DNA of 64,000 nucleotides. It comes from Pratylenchus scribneri (taxonomy: Eukaryota; Nematoda; Chromadorea; Rhabditida; Pratylenchidae). Below, one piece after another: positions 32,251 to 44,606 of this stretch. The translations under genes and the position numbers were made by a program. The stretch spans positions 806,001 to 870,000 of the forward strand of contig JAQSEB010000023.1 in NCBI GenBank assembly GCA_030063045.1, written 5' to 3'. The notes beneath the pieces were generated by a model that worked only from the letters and a program-made list of their open reading frames with translations, had not been told where the DNA came from and searched no databases. Every line of letters begins with the position of its first letter. Within the stretch, counting starts at the first letter, position 1.

Positions 32251-34000
32251 TTAATTTTCTTTTCTAAAAACAATGTTCGTCAAACATTCCCTTTCAAAAA
32301 ATAATTTTCGTCCTGAAAATATTAATTCCAATCTTACAACCATTTTAAATGATTCTGATACCAAAAAATGCGGCAAAAATTCCACGCAAATTCTTTGAAA
32401 ATGGACGACAATTTCCGACCAAAATCTCGCAAAATTGTGCAATCAGATTTGTTTCAGAGATTTTTGTCCATCCATACCCCAATATATGCAAATGGCTTCC
32501 ACATTCATTCGCTTCCTCCTCCTTGCTTTATAGCGTGACTGGTCCAGCTGCTTTTGATAGTGGCGGCCACTTCCCAAAACTCACCCAGTCTGCCCTTTTC
32601 CCTTCCTTGCTTCATCCTCTCCTCCTTTTGGCTAATTAATCCTTCACACAAAAGGGGAGCAAAATGTTTATTGTGAGGGTAAAGGGGGAATATTGTCAGC
32701 CGGCCTCGGGTACTGCTGGCCCAGACAATGAATTGGCCGCCATCCGCTGCCCTTTTCCACACACACATTTTTCCGTGCAATTGGCGCCTAAAGGCACATA
32801 AGGATGTGGCTTCCCCTTTTCTTCTCATCCTTGCGCGAAATGGCGGAGGTGGCGGCATTACTTTTTAATATATGTTTCTGCACTAATTGGCTGCGGGTAC
32901 ACCCTCATTCCCCCCACCACATATGTTGTGGCCAATTTCGTTGAATGGGCCATCGAGGCATATGGGACATCATTTACTATGCTAAAAGAGAGGAGGGCCA
33001 AAAAGGCAGCTGGCAAATGTTACGGGTTACGGCCGAATATTGAAAAGAAAGGGGAATATTGGGGATGATTGGATGCAAATATAGACGGAATAAGAAATAT
33101 TCTGTGCTGTTTTCCTGGTATCGAGCACATTACTTATTAGGGGCCAATTCAACTGATGAGCTGGATGCTGGACATCACCTTGAAAAAATGTGCAGAGATC
33201 TTTTGGCTGGCAATTAGTCTCCATCATCAATCGCAAAATTTTCCCAGGAATTTGGCCAATTCTTTGACCCATTAGTACTTTCATTTCGGAACAAAATTTC
33301 GTTCCCAATTCCTAAAAATGATCCATATCCACAACACAAAAGGAAAGATACAAGCTGAATGAAAATGTTAAATATTTCGTCAAAATCTCGAATCCCCACA
33401 CAAAAAATTCTCCCCCTTCAAAAAGGACATTCCAAAAATTGTGAAATTGTGTGATTTAGTCGCCAGCCACCACCCCCTTGGCCACCTCCCACCTCCTATA
33501 GACATCTGCTGTTCCATTTTGTCACAATGAAAGTGGGGGAATTTGATCGTCAATATAATATTTCCTCACATTCATTCATTCCAATGAGGGGGAAGCTGCA
33601 GATGTTCCTTCCTTCAAGCATAGCAAAAAGCGGGGAAAAGCGGAAGTGTTTTTGAAGGCACAAAATTAAAATGAAGTGTGTGTTGGGAATTGGGTGGGAA
33701 GTGCCAATTCCTTTCTTGGCATCAACGCCGCCAATTTCCACCCACCGAAAACATTAATTTGCCCGAATGAATGCGGAAGAAAGAATTGGAATAATCCAAG
33801 AGGCCAAATTGGCCAATGGCCGTGGCACAAAGTTCCCCTCCTATTCCCCCTCCACATTGTGTCCTTCCCCAACCATTCCTCCTTCCCGCTCTCGGGCGGT
33901 GCGCCCATTTTTGCATTTTTGTGTTGTCCTCATTCATCCACAACATTCACATTCATCTTTTGGATTGGCTTCTTCCGTATTCGGACCCTCATTTTGGCGT
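32251..34000. other. Intergenic, no supported gene
   Basis: Chance frames up to about 170 codons appear on the plus strand around 33,676-34,206, dominated by Phe/Pro/Ser from a pyrimidine-rich strand. They continue into the local repeats and do not look like a conserved protein. Confidence 0.35.
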
Positions 34001-34009
34001 GTTTTCCCC

Positions 34010-34820
34010 TTTCAATCTTCCCTTCACCCTCAAAGAAGCCTCCTCCACAAATCCGTGCACATTTTCTAATTCCAATTTTGGCCAATTTTTTGGCTTTCAA
34101 CACTTATTTATTGGTCTCCCTCTTTCAATTTAATTTATTAAATTTATTATTATTTACCACAGCAGCAGAGGCCATATTCCCTGCATATTTCCAAAAATGC
34201 CAATAATTTTATTTTTTTAGGCTTGCCTTGGATTGACCAGCACTTTCAATCCCCCCTTTCCCTTTCACCTTTACAAAGAAGCCTTCTCCATAAATCCGCG
34301 CATCTTTTCCCATTTCCACTTTGACCAATTTTTGGCCTTCGAGTTGTTTATTTTCGCCTCTTTTAATTTAATTTATTATTATTATTATCTTTTGGCCCCA
34401 AACGAGGCCATATTCCCTTCAATAATACATTGGCCTCAAGCAACATTCCCTGCACATTTGGGTTACTTAACCTCCAAAAAGTGCCAATTATTTTTTTTAG
34501 CTGCAAGTTGGCCATCCCATCCCCCAACCTCATTTGTTGCTTTTTCCCCTTCCAATACTTTAACCTCATCAGTCAAAAAGAAGCCTCCTTCATAAATCCG
34601 CGCACAGATTTCCCAAATTTTGGCACATTTTGGCCTCCCTTTTTCAATTTAATTTATTATTTTTATATCTTTTGGCCCCAAACGAGGCCATATTCCCTTC
34701 AATATTGTTGGTCCCAACATCATTCCCGGCACATTTGGGTTACCTTTGCTTTCCCCCTCCAAAAAGTGCCAATTATTTTATTTTTGGGTAGGCGCTTGCC
34801 TGTGGGATTGACCGGCAGTG
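34010..34820. repeat. Local tandem triplication, unit about 250-330 bp
   Basis: Three diverged copies share the order AAAGAAGCCTCCTCCACAAA, TTTCAATTTAATTTATTA, CTTTTGGCCCCAAACGAGGC, CATATTCCCTTCAATA and CCAAAAAGTGCCAATTATTT. Copies begin near 34,030, 34,270 and 34,570. The repeated unit is pyrimidine-rich and non-coding. Confidence 0.75.
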
Positions 34821-36190
34821 CAGACTAATATCAAATATAATTGCGAAAATTAAATATTATTACGAATATATTTGCGTGCAAATGCTGCTAACTTTTACCA
34901 CCAATTACAGCTATTTTAAAAATAAATATTTACGCACAAATGCTGCCAACTTTTTTTACCTCAACCAACTTTTTTAAATCCCACGCACATTTTCCAAATC
35001 GTCATTTTCCTTCCTTTTTTATATATTCCATTTCCTCCTTTTCCCAATTTTTATTTCATTTCCGTCAAAAAATATGTGTGCCTTGAATCCCCCAAATCCA
35101 ATTTGTTAAAAAGCCACCCCTCCTCCAAAATCCGTCAAAATTAATTGGTCCCTGCTGGGCCTTTTCCCAGCCGTTCCTTTTGGCCCTTTTTTCACTGTTT
35201 GGTCCCTCCTTTGCCCTCTTTTGGCCCTTCCTTTTCTCGTCATTTTATGTATTTGAGCCGTCGAAAAGAGGATTGTGTGTGGCCTTAAGGAAAAGGAGAA
35301 GCGCATTTTGAATGAAAAGCGCATTTGAGGACGACGAAAAGCGCAAAAGGTGCTCAAAAAGAAGAGGAATTTGTGATGGGATTGAAATTGAATTCGGAGG
35401 CAAAGGCAAAATATGGGCAAATGTATGGATGGATATAATGAATTCAGCACAGGGATGTGTCTGTGACTAACCCATCCCTATAAGGCCAATAGGCCACAAT
35501 ATATGACGGCCACGGGGCCATCCCATCCCAGCCATCCATTTTTGCCTTTTTGTCGGCTGGAAAATATATTTATTTATGAAGGGGCGAAATTGGCTGTTTT
35601 GGTGGAATAAAAACATTCACAAAATATGGGCAAAGCATCCCCCTAAAGCCCTAATAAAAAGCCGCAATTCCCTGTGCGCCCATTTTTTCACATTTTCAAC
35701 ACATCAAAAATCCCCTCACCTTTTCCCCTCGGGCCTCGGTTGATTATTTATTTATTCCACCCATCTCATCACATTTTCCCCTCTCATTTTTGTCCTTTTT
35801 GCCAATTCCATTTTAATTTTTTTTTTCTAATCAAATTGGCCACAACCATAAATTCAACTTTTTTTTAAAATAATTTATTCCCATCAAAAAATATTAAAAT
35901 AATTTAATTAATTATTTATTTATTTTTTGAATTATTCAATCACAAAAATAATTAATTACATATTTTCCTCGTCTATACTTTTTGCCCTTTTTTTGCCAAT
36001 CCAATTCTCCCTTTTTTTCATTTTTTTTCTAATCAAATTCGACAGAATTTTGATTCAATTTTTTCTATAAAAAATTTTAAAATAATTAAATTAATATTAA
36101 TAAATATGAAAATGCTTCTATTTTCATTCTTTCCTGTCCATCCAAAATTCGAGTCGGCATTAATTGAGTACCGTCGATTGAATATCTAGT
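34821..36190. other. Intergenic, no supported gene
   Basis: AT- and pyrimidine-rich sequence; nothing can be supported. Confidence 0.35.
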
Positions 36191-36193
36191 CCC

Positions 36194-36290
36194 ATTCTTC
36201 TGACCCATAACTCGACAAGGAAGCAACCACTTTTGGAAGGTGATATGCCATTTGAAAGCTCTAAATGTCCTCTAAAAATGGCCTTAGAAA
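36194..36290. repeat. Palindromic MITE family 1, single arm
   Basis: Only the left arm remains: ATTCTTCTGACCCATAACTC...GGTGATATGCC...CTCTAAAAATGGCC. It is followed 80 bp later by a complete copy. Confidence 0.7.
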
Positions 36291-36373
36291 TTTTTGAAAA
36301 CTTGAAGCATTTCGTAGAATAAGCGGCGAAAAACAAAACAGGATCTTTCACACTTCTTTTTGTGTACCTTGAG

Positions 36374-36632
36374 CTGTTCTTTTGGCCATAGCTCAGCGAG
36401 GCGATAACCAATTCGAGTAGGCGATATATCATTTGAAAGCCTTAAATGTCCTCAAAAAAGTGGCTTCTTAAAATTTTATGAAATATTTGATTTAAAAAAG
36501 TTACCATGTCTTTGAGTACTTATTTTAATTTCAATAACAAATGCCACATTTTAGAGGATATTTGGGGCTCAAAATGGCATATTGCCTTCCTGAATTGTTC
36601 CTTCCTTCTTGTTGAGCTACAGCCAAAAAATA
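36374..36632. repeat. Palindromic MITE family 1, copy
   Basis: Inverted arms TTTTGGCCATAGCTCAGCGA...GGCGATATATC and ATTGCCTTCC...TTGTTGAGCTACAGCCAAAAA, with a shortened centre. Confidence 0.8.
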
Positions 36633-37110
36633 ATGACCAAGGTACGGGAATGCCCTGTTTCGTCATTCCCAAATATATATCAATAAATTATATTTAATAA
36701 ATTGATGTTTCCATTTTCATTCTTTCCGGTGCCAAAAATTCATTGCCCGCGGCATAATTTGAACTCAAAATAACATAAATTTTTATGATTTCCAATGATT
36801 TAATATTTATTTATTTATATATGGACAAATTCAATTTCAATTCCCTCCTCTAAAATAATCAAATTTGTTAATGACTGAAAATATCCACGGCAAAATTCAA
36901 TTATAAATGCCATCATTTTAGGGGGAAAACCCAGAGGTATTTCCCTCAATAAAACTCACAATTTAATTATTTTCCCCAATTATTTTTCGCCAATTTTTTC
37001 GAACCCATTCCCTCCTCCCCTTTTTCAGTCTTTTGCTACTGGTCTGGTTCAATTTTAGTTTTGTATAGGACCTTCAATATTAATACCCGCCTTTTCCATC
37101 ACCTCTGGGC

Positions 37111-37423
37111 CATTCTTTTGGCCATAGCTCAACAAGGAGGAAACCAATTCGGGAGGGCGATATACCATTTTAAAGCCCTAAATGTCTTCTAAAAAGTGGC
37201 ACTAAAATTTTTGGGAATTTCGCCTTTCTAATTAAATTTTTTGTCTTTGAGTATAATAAACCCGAATTTTCTGATTGAGTGAGGAAAAGTCATTAATTCT
37301 ACATATTATTTTAAGTTTACAAAAAATTATTGTAGCCACTTTTTAGAGGACATTTAGGGCTTTAAAATGGCATATCGCCTTCCCAAAATGGCTGCTTCCT
37401 TTTTGAGCTATGGCCAAAAGAAT
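37111..37423. repeat. Palindromic MITE family 1, full copy
   Basis: The ends are ATTCTTTTGGCCATAGCTCA and GAGCTATGGCCAAAAGAAT; this is one of the least diverged copies and a good reference for the family. Confidence 0.88.
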
Positions 37424-38343
37424 GAGGTCCACAGATATTGAAATGTCCTGTTTCGTTTGATTTACCCTTCCCCTCTTTTTCTTTTTTGACATTTTCGATT
37501 GCTTCCAAACCAATTTTGGGGCCCCATATTTCCCACACACACAAATCTCTTTTCTGCACATTTTTTGGAGGAGGCACCAAAAAGCTAGGGCACCAAAAGC
37601 TGCTGGCACCGTAGGGGATGTGAATGAATGGATGGGATTGTTTGGGTGGAGAGTGAATTGTTGCCTTTTGTCATCAACATTTTTGCCCACTTGGCCACTC
37701 CAAATTGCCACTTCCCCCTTTCTCCCATTCCCAGGCATTCCTCCAGCCCCCCCCCCCCCCCCAGCAAAATGTTCCCGCGTAATTCAATTACAACCAAAAC
37801 CAACCCCAATCTCCCTCTCTCCCTCCATTTTTACTCCCTCAAATTAGCACAGTTTTTCTTGTCTTTTTCGAATATTTGATTCTTATGTTTTACGTAATCT
37901 ACCTGCTGCAGATTTGTTTTTAGGCCAACTGGGAAAAAGTGAAGCAATCCCAATATATGGGCCATCCGGCGGTATAGGGTTAATCTCACGAATCCGTAGC
38001 CTCCTAATTCTTTAGGGTCATTCAAATTCATTTAACATAACTGAAACCCCAGGATTCATGAAAAATCGAAACTGATGAGATCGTTAAACCGGACAAAATT
38101 GAAACCGAAGAACTTGGTTTAAAAGCAACTTTGAACTATCCGAATATTAATCACCACCAATAATGGAGACCATTCATTTCTAAAGTATTTGCACGTAGAT
38201 AATGTTAATACTTGCGTAAATACTGAATATTTTTTACCATGCTGTGTTACCTTACCCTCAATTCACAATTCCACCTTTTCAGCTAATACATAACCAAATT
38301 CCCTCTTAAATAAATATTCTCTATATTACCCTTCTTTCTTTAA
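37424..38343. other. Intergenic upstream of the GPCR gene
   Basis: It includes a 16-nt poly-C tract (37,747-37,762). Promoter elements are not recognisable and no gene is supported. Confidence 0.35.
37747..37762 (+). repeat. Poly-C tract, 16 nt
   Basis: Sixteen consecutive C, about 580 bp upstream of the GPCR start codon. Confidence 0.95.
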
Positions 38344-41300
38344 ATGTCCATTCTCGGGACGGCCACGAATGAGTCGGCGACGGCCAACCACCAAAATGGC
38401 AGCATCCTTCAAATTCAAATCCATGGCCAAGACATCCAGCAACAGCCCGAAGGTCCATTCCCTCCATTTCTCCTGTTCCAAATTCCTCCTTTTTTTTTCA
38501 GAATCCGGCCATGAATATTTGATTATCCTCCCATTCATTGTCCTCTTCGGTCTTTGCGGCAACACAATTTCACTGGTGGCCATCCTTCATTCTCGCCTTA
38601 GAAAAGTGAGCACTTCACAGAAATTTACTAATTAATTAATTTTATAATTAATTAATTTGGTTTTAATTCATAAATTTAATTCATTTCATAATGCAAATTA
38701 ATTAATTAATTAAATTAACTAGAGAATTTTGGCCCAGATTTGCATAGTATTAATGTATAAAATGAATAAAAGTGACAAAAAAAGTCCGAAAAAATATCTG
38801 ACTTTGAGCGGGTTCGAACCAGAGACCTAGATTTTACAACAAAAAACATTAACCCACTAAGCTAAAAATGTCGCTTTTAATAATCTTAAATCCTAATTAA
38901 TTAATTTTAATAGTAGAATTTATATGAAAAAGAGGCGAAAAAATATTTGCTGGTTTTAACCTACAAATTTTCTACAATTTATTTAATTAATTTTTAATAA
39001 TAGAATTCATATTCATATGGAAAGGAGGGAAAAAATATATGTGCTGCCTTTATTAACCTTACAAATTTAATTAATTCATTTAAAATTATATTGAATTATT
39101 AAAAAATGATTATTATATGAGGGTCGAGCGGTTGAGGGAATAAAGTTTACGAATGATCATTTATTCTATCTTAAAATTATTAGCAAATGAATGTTGTAAA
39201 AATTTAGGGCATTTTCTAAAATAATGAATAATAAAAATGAACATTTTTGAAATATTGGGGGACCAATTCAAGTTTAATATTAATATTTGTACAGATGCCA
39301 GCCAACCAATATTTGGTCGTTTTGACCATTGCCGATTCAGTCTTTCTGTTTGGCATAATTTTACTCCTTTTCAAGGTGATTCCTCCCTTCCTTTAGAAAC
39401 ATAACCTTCCTTTCAATAATAATATTGTGGTACTTATTAGGCCATTTTTTGGCAATAGCTCCACAAGGAAGCAATCAAATTGGGAAGGCGATATGCCTTT
39501 CGAAAGCCCTAAATGTCCTCTAAAAAGTGGCATTTCCAATTTTTTGAAAATTTAAATACCTTTTAGTAAAATTGGCTTCTGGCTTTTCCACTAAAGATAC
39601 GAGTTTAACGCTCAAAGGCGAATATCTAAATTAAAAAGGAAAAATTCATAACAATTTAAATAGCCACTTTTTATAGGACATTTAGGGCGTTCAAATTGTA
39701 TATCGCGTTCCATGATCAGCTATTGCCTCGCTGAGCTATCTCCAAAAGAATATTCTCAACCCCACCCCCAACTAATTCCATCTAAAAGAGTTTATTACAT
39801 TTAAAGAAAAGAAACTTTTAAAAATTGAATTTAAAAAAAAAGAAATTAGGCCAAATTATAGAGGGCATTTTAGGCTTTCACATGATATATTGCTTTCCCA
39901 AATTAGTCATTGCCTCGGTGAGCTCTGCTGGACCAAAAGAATCTCCCAACTCCTTAAATGAACTCACTCAAATTCCAAATTTAAATAGGTGGATTTTGCC
40001 GGCTTCCTTCCCTGTGTTATGGTGGAATACGTGCTGATGACTTCCTCCTACGTGTCCTCTTGGTCAATTGCCGCACTCACACTGGAACGCTATTTGGCCA
40101 TTGCCCACCCGCTTAAACATGTTCAATATGGACATATTAGCCGGTGGAAGGCAATGGCCTGTTGGCTTCCTCTCCCATTTTTGCTCAACCTTGTCCAATT
40201 CTATTCCCTTTCGCCACCGGCTGATCCGGAATTACCTGTGCGCAAATGCGAAGTGAAGGATGGACAAATTCAGGTGAGGGGGAATTCGCAATTATACCAT
40301 TTAATTTGCCGAAAAATTAAATGGTTTAAGCAAGGGTTTGTCCTATATACACAACCCATATATACCCAAAATTGGATAGAGCTGGTCAAAACGCATTGAA
40401 TGGTATTTTTTTTTTCGCCAAATTCAGAGTTATGTCATCATTTCATTTTGCTATTTTTTTGATTTCCTTTTTTGACGTCATTTTTAGTCAATTTTTTAGT
40501 CTCTTACGTAATTTTCTCCCTCCATAAATAATTATTTCCCCAATTTAATGTAATCTAATTTATCTAAAAATACCAAAACAAATGTTGCCAAAAATATCCT
40601 AAAAAGTATTGGTTATGCGACAATTATTGACGCGATAATTGGGGATGGGATGGAATGGTCTAGGGACCAGACAAATCTATTGTCGATTGGGCTAAAATTA
40701 TTGGAATCATTTAATACATAACATTTTAATAGGCATAAAGACCATTTTATCCCTAATTGCCGTAAATACTTCAGAGGCGATAAAAATTACAATTATGCCA
40801 TAATTTAATTTTGCCTTTTTTGATCTTTTTGACTTGTCTCACACGCATTTCCTTCCTTAAATAATTTATTTCCCTAATTTAATGTAATTATCCTAAAATT
40901 CCCTCAAATAATTTTGCCAAAAATATCCCAAAACCCAAATTATATATAATTTTCCCCCTCAATCCAAAAAAGATGATTGCGGAATTGTCGGATGTGCTGC
41001 TCTGCTATTGCCTCCCATGTTGCATTGTTGTTGTCCTAAATTTGGTGATTGCCTCCAAAGTTCGTTCGGCCGACCGAAATTTTGCCACCCCATCGCCGCC
41101 ATTGAAAAAGCCCCAAATGCCTTCAATGCCTTCTTCAGCAGGCCCAATTCCGCATTCCTCCTCCAATGGTCTTTGCCCATCCAAATCATCAAAATTTTCC
41201 ATTGGCTCATTGCCATCACGAAAAAGTTCCAGCCGATCCCTGCAAGTGCCAATCACCGCCAGAACCGTTGGAGGTAAATTTTTAATATGAAGGGGAGTTT

Positions 41301-43798
41301 TTGGCATAGCTCAAAGAGGCAATAGCCATTCTGTGAAGGCAATATACCATTAGAAAGCCTAAAAACCATCTACAATTTCGGCTAATGCAGCCAGAAGTGT
41401 CCTCAAAAATTTCATCTTTTTAAAGCCTAAATAGCTTAATTCCTTCGAGCTAAAATGAAAAATAAGGTGAGGAAGTGAGGCAAAAGCCAGCTTGCGAAGG
41501 CGATGTATTATTTTAAAGCCAAAAGTGTCCTCTACAATTTGGCCTATTTAATTTTTATGAAATCCAAATTAAAAAAATGTTACATGTCTTTGAATGTAAT
41601 AAATTCGAATTAGACGGCAATTCACTACCCCATCGGTTTTTGACATAAAGCTCAACAAAATTATAGCCTATTTAGGAAGGCAATAAACCATTTGAGAGCC
41701 AAAAGTGTCTTTTACAAAGAGGCTTTTTGATTTTTCTAAAATTCTTTTTTGAAAAAAATTACATTTCTTAAAATTTAATAACCCAAATTTTTGGAAAAAC
41801 TTGCCATTTTTCTAGAAATTATTTTATTTTCAAAAAATTTATGAAGCAACTTTTTAGAGTACATTTAGAGCTTTCGATTGACATATCGCCTTCGTGAATT
41901 GGTTATCGTTTCGCAGAGATATAGCCAAAAGAATGGCATAGGTATAGGATATAAGTACCCAAATGGCTGCTGTACTGTACTCCTTTCAATCATCAAAGAG
42001 AATCAATCACATATTACCCAGAGCAATTTTGATTGATGGGATATGAGAGGGAAATTTTCCCTTTCCTTCAGCTAAGCGAGAAGAAAAGAGAATACGGTAC
42101 TCCATATCGAGGGAAAATATTTTTCCCTTTTCCTCATTGCGATGAGTGAGCGATCCCTCATCAAGGCAAACTCAAATTGTTCTATAGGCCATTTTTAAAA
42201 TTCCCATAACTCTTCTTAGATAAAACCATTCTTGACAATTTTGATATCATTTTAAAGAGCAAAAAATGTTCTATTAAATCATATCAAAATGTCTTGCTTA
42301 ATCTCCCATTTTTATTATTTATTTTGGAATTTAAATTTAGGTCTATTTAAGTCTAATAATTTCATTATATCCTTTACTATTCTTTTGACTATATCTCTGT
42401 AAGCGATTATCCAATTTCCGGAAAGTGATATACCATTCAAAAGCCCAAAGTGTCCTCTACAATTTAGCCAATTTAAATATTATAAAAATCTAATTTTAAA
42501 AATTTACATCGTTTAAAAATTAATAAACCCAAATTAAATTCGAATTTTGAAGGAAAAGCCATATTTCCTAAAAGAATTTTGATTTTTAATAAAAATTAGT
42601 TAAGCCACTTTTTAGTGTACATTTAGGACTTTAAAATGGCATATTGCCTTTCTAAAATGATTGCTTCCTTCTCGTGATATAGTCAAAAGAATGGCCCATG
42701 TAACCGATTCATTGTATTAAATGGTCCCTTTTCAAATAAAAAAAATATAATTTAGATTTTTTTTCGAAAATAATTTAAAAAAATTTGGTCATTTTTAATG
42801 AAAAATCGATAAACATAATTAAAACATTTCTTTCCCTTCTTCAGGTTCTGCACCACCCGCTTCCGCCGGCACTCGAATTCTGTTGGTCGTCCCAGTTGTC
42901 TACATTCTCTTGAATACGCCATTCTATTTGTTCCGAATTTTGGACACCATTGCCATTAATTTGTTCCATTCCGAAGCATTCCAAGGTGGTGGATTGGCTG
43001 CCAATCCGGCACTTGCCTGGCTTTACAACGGTAAATGGGCCATCCTTGACCTTCTTATCGCCGCTTTAAATAGCTCATCATGGAATGAATCAATTTTAAT
43101 GATTTTGGTATCAAATTAAAGGTCTGACTTTTGGCTATCAAATAAAATAAATTTTATTTAAATTGGTTCAGATTTGATGGAGTTATGGCCAAAAAAGCCA
43201 TTTAAATTGACCTTTATGATGGATTTGCGAAGTTTTAAATTGTTTTTTAGCCATCATTCATCAATTCTGAACCAATTTAAATAAAATTAATATTATTTAA
43301 TAGCCAAAATTATGCTCTTTAATTTGATACTAAAATCATCAAAATTGATTTCGTCCTTAATGAGCTATTACAAAAGGCAACAAGTTGGGTCAAATTCTCT
43401 CCATCCAAATCCACTTAATTAAATTCCCTCAAACAAATTCAGTTGCCCACTATTTGTATTATGTGAATTTTGCCTGCGATGTGCTCGTCTACGCCTTCTC
43501 CAGTGCCAATTTCCGTCGGACCGTGCTGATCGCATGGCGTCGCCTCCTTTGTCCGGGTTGGGCCCAACAGCAGAAGGAGCTGGCCATTGGGCTGACCAGC
43601 GGTTGCCGTGGCACAAATGCCACCCTCGGCTATCAACAATCCACCAAACGGCTTTTGAACCAATCACCTTGCCAATTGCAGAAGAAAATTCAACATGGAA
43701 CAGTGCAACAAAATCAGCGAAAACAACGAGTCAGTCTGGAGGTGGATGGGGAAGAGGCCCGTCGATCGTTGATGGCCAATCGATGTGCTACAAAATGA
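38344..43798 (+). CDS. Rhodopsin-class GPCR, neuropeptide (FMRFamide-like) receptor type
   Basis: Seven exons (38344-38452, 38502-38605, 39295-39375, 39989-40273, 40973-41273, 42845-43030, 43443-43798) give about 473 residues. The N-terminus has two N-glycosylation sites (NES, NGS). TM1 has LFGLCGNTISLVAIL, TM2 NQYLVVLTIADSVFL. TM3 ends in LERYLAIAHPL (the E/DRY box), and cysteines before TM3 (FLPCVM) and in loop 2 (VRKCEV) can form the usual disulphide. The third inner loop is long and rich in Ser/Pro. TM6 has ILLNTPFYLFRIL, and TM7 ends in FACDVLVYAF, with Asp in place of Asn of NPxxY, then NFRR. Such receptors signal at the plasma membrane; the peptide ligand cannot be told from sequence. 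Introns 3, 5 and 6 are packed with MITEs. Confidence 0.9.
38735..38885 (-). repeat. tRNA-derived SINE-like element
   Basis: On the minus strand an A-box-like TAGCTTAGTGGGTTAATG is followed by the B-box GGTTCGAACCC at the right spacing, in GPCR intron 2. The acceptor arms do not pair as in a functional tRNA, so it is a SINE head or tRNA pseudogene. Confidence 0.5.
39441..39750. repeat. Palindromic MITE family 1, copy in GPCR intron 3
   Basis: The left arm has GCAATAGCTCCACAAGGAAG...GGCGATATGCC and the right arm ATATCGCGTTCC...GCCTCGCTGAGCTATC. It is moderately diverged. Confidence 0.8.
39848..39942. repeat. Palindromic MITE family 1, single right arm
   Basis: One arm only (GGCCAAATTATAGAGGGCAT ... 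GGTGAGCTCTGCTGGACC), immediately upstream of GPCR exon 4. Confidence 0.7.
40322..40402 (+). repeat. 46-bp VNTR element, left-end fragment without repeats
   Basis: GPCR intron 4 contains only the flank found left of the arrays (GTTTGTCCTATATACACAAC...CCAAAATTGGATAGAGCTGG, GCATTGAATGGTAT). No 46-bp unit follows. Confidence 0.7.
41298..41936. repeat. Cluster of family 1 MITE arms in GPCR intron 5
   Basis: Single arms lie at about 41,298-41,385 and 41,470-41,560, and a complete diverged palindrome at 41,636-41,936 ending in GAGATATAGCCAAAAGAATG. The crowding suggests nested or repeated insertion. Confidence 0.7.
42380..42694. repeat. Palindromic MITE family 1, copy in GPCR intron 5
   Basis: The ends ATTCTTTTGACTATATCTCT and CTCGTGATATAGTCAAAAGAA are inverted and share compensating changes (GACTATAT / ATATAGTC). 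This indicates that the arms evolved together, for example by gene conversion or recent descent from a subfamily. Confidence 0.8.
43066..43384. repeat. Palindromic MITE family 2, copy in GPCR intron 6
   Basis: Inverted arms contain TAGCTCATCATGGAATGAAT, ATCAAATTAAAGGTCTGACT and the inverse ATTATGCTCTTTAATTTGAT, ending CTTAATGAGCTATTACAAAA. Confidence 0.85.
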
Positions 43799-44285
43799 TG
43801 AGATAAATGCATATTTTGGGAACATTTTTGGACAACAAATATATACTTACTTACTTATAATTTTAATTTATTTTATTTTTCATTATTTTATTTTGCCAAT
43901 AAATTTTTTAAATTGAATTCCGAAGGTTGGGATAAATGAGTCATTTTGGCCTATAACTCAGCGAGACAATGACCAATCTATAAAGGAAATTACCTTTCGA
44001 AAGCCTAAAGTGCCCTCTAAAAAGTGGCGCAAGTAGAAAAATTCAACACGGAACAGTGCAACAAAATCAGCGGAAACAGCGAGTCAGTCTGGAAGTTGAT
44101 GGGGAAGAAGCCCGTCGATCGCTGATGGCCAATCGATGTGCTACAAAATGATGAGATAAATGAACATTTTGGGAATATTTTTGGACATCATAAACTTACT
44201 TATAATTAATTTAATTTATTTTATTCACATTATTTTATTTTGCCAATAAATTTTTTGAATTGAATTTTGAGAGTAAATTGCATCA
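43683..44285. repeat. Tandem duplication of the GPCR 3' end
   Basis: The last 116 coding bases plus 3' flank (from 43,683) are repeated from about 44,037 with some 90% similarity by eye, up to the polyadenylation-like AATAAATTTTTT region. The first copy is followed by half a family 1 MITE (43,947-44,028), the second by a full one (44,297-44,606). Confidence 0.9.
44037..44157 (+). pseudogene. Duplicated 3' fragment of the GPCR gene
   Basis: It repeats the last coding stretch of the GPCR, including the QHGTVQQNQRKQR and SLMANRCATK tail and its stop codon, without any transmembrane exon. It cannot make a receptor. It could serve as an alternative 3' end if spliced, but no acceptor is evident. 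Confidence 0.8.
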
Positions 44286-44296
44286 GTTTTTGCTTT

Positions 44297-44606
44297 TTGG
44301 CCTATAACTCAGCGGGGTGATTGCCAATCTGAGAAGGCAGTATAAATTTTGAGAGCCCAAAATGTCCTCTAAAAAGTGGCTAAAAAGTTATTACAAATTT
44401 CGCCTATTTAGTTCTGTTATTGGTTGGTCGCTAATATGTATAATAAATTCGAATTTTTGAAAGAAAATCCGCCTATTTTATAAAATGTTTTAAAATTTTC
44501 TAAAAATAAATCAAGCCACTTTTTAGAGGAGATTTAGGGCTTTAAAATGGTATATTGCCTTCCCGAATTGGTTGCTTCCTTGTTGAGCTATGACCAAATG
44601 AATGAT
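44297..44606. repeat. Palindromic MITE family 1, full copy
   Basis: Inverted arms GGCCTATAACTCAGCGGGGT...GAAGGCAGTATA and GGTATATTGCCTTCCC...TTGAGCTATGACC, adjacent to the duplicated GPCR end. Confidence 0.85.

Noticed and set aside
33027..33308. 93-codon minus-strand frame beginning MGTKFCSEMKVLMGQ
   Set aside because: Protein-like composition, but no domain, no splice partner and no conserved neighbour; not distinguishable from chance.
33676..34206. 176-codon plus-strand frame (MCVGNWVGSANSFLGINAAN)
   Set aside because: It is dominated by Phe/Pro/Ser from a pyrimidine-rich strand, overlaps three other open frames and runs into a non-coding local triplication.
38803..38873. Functional tRNA gene on the minus strand
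   Set aside because: A and B boxes are present, but the acceptor stem does not pair and the anticodon arm is poor; a SINE head or pseudogene fits better.
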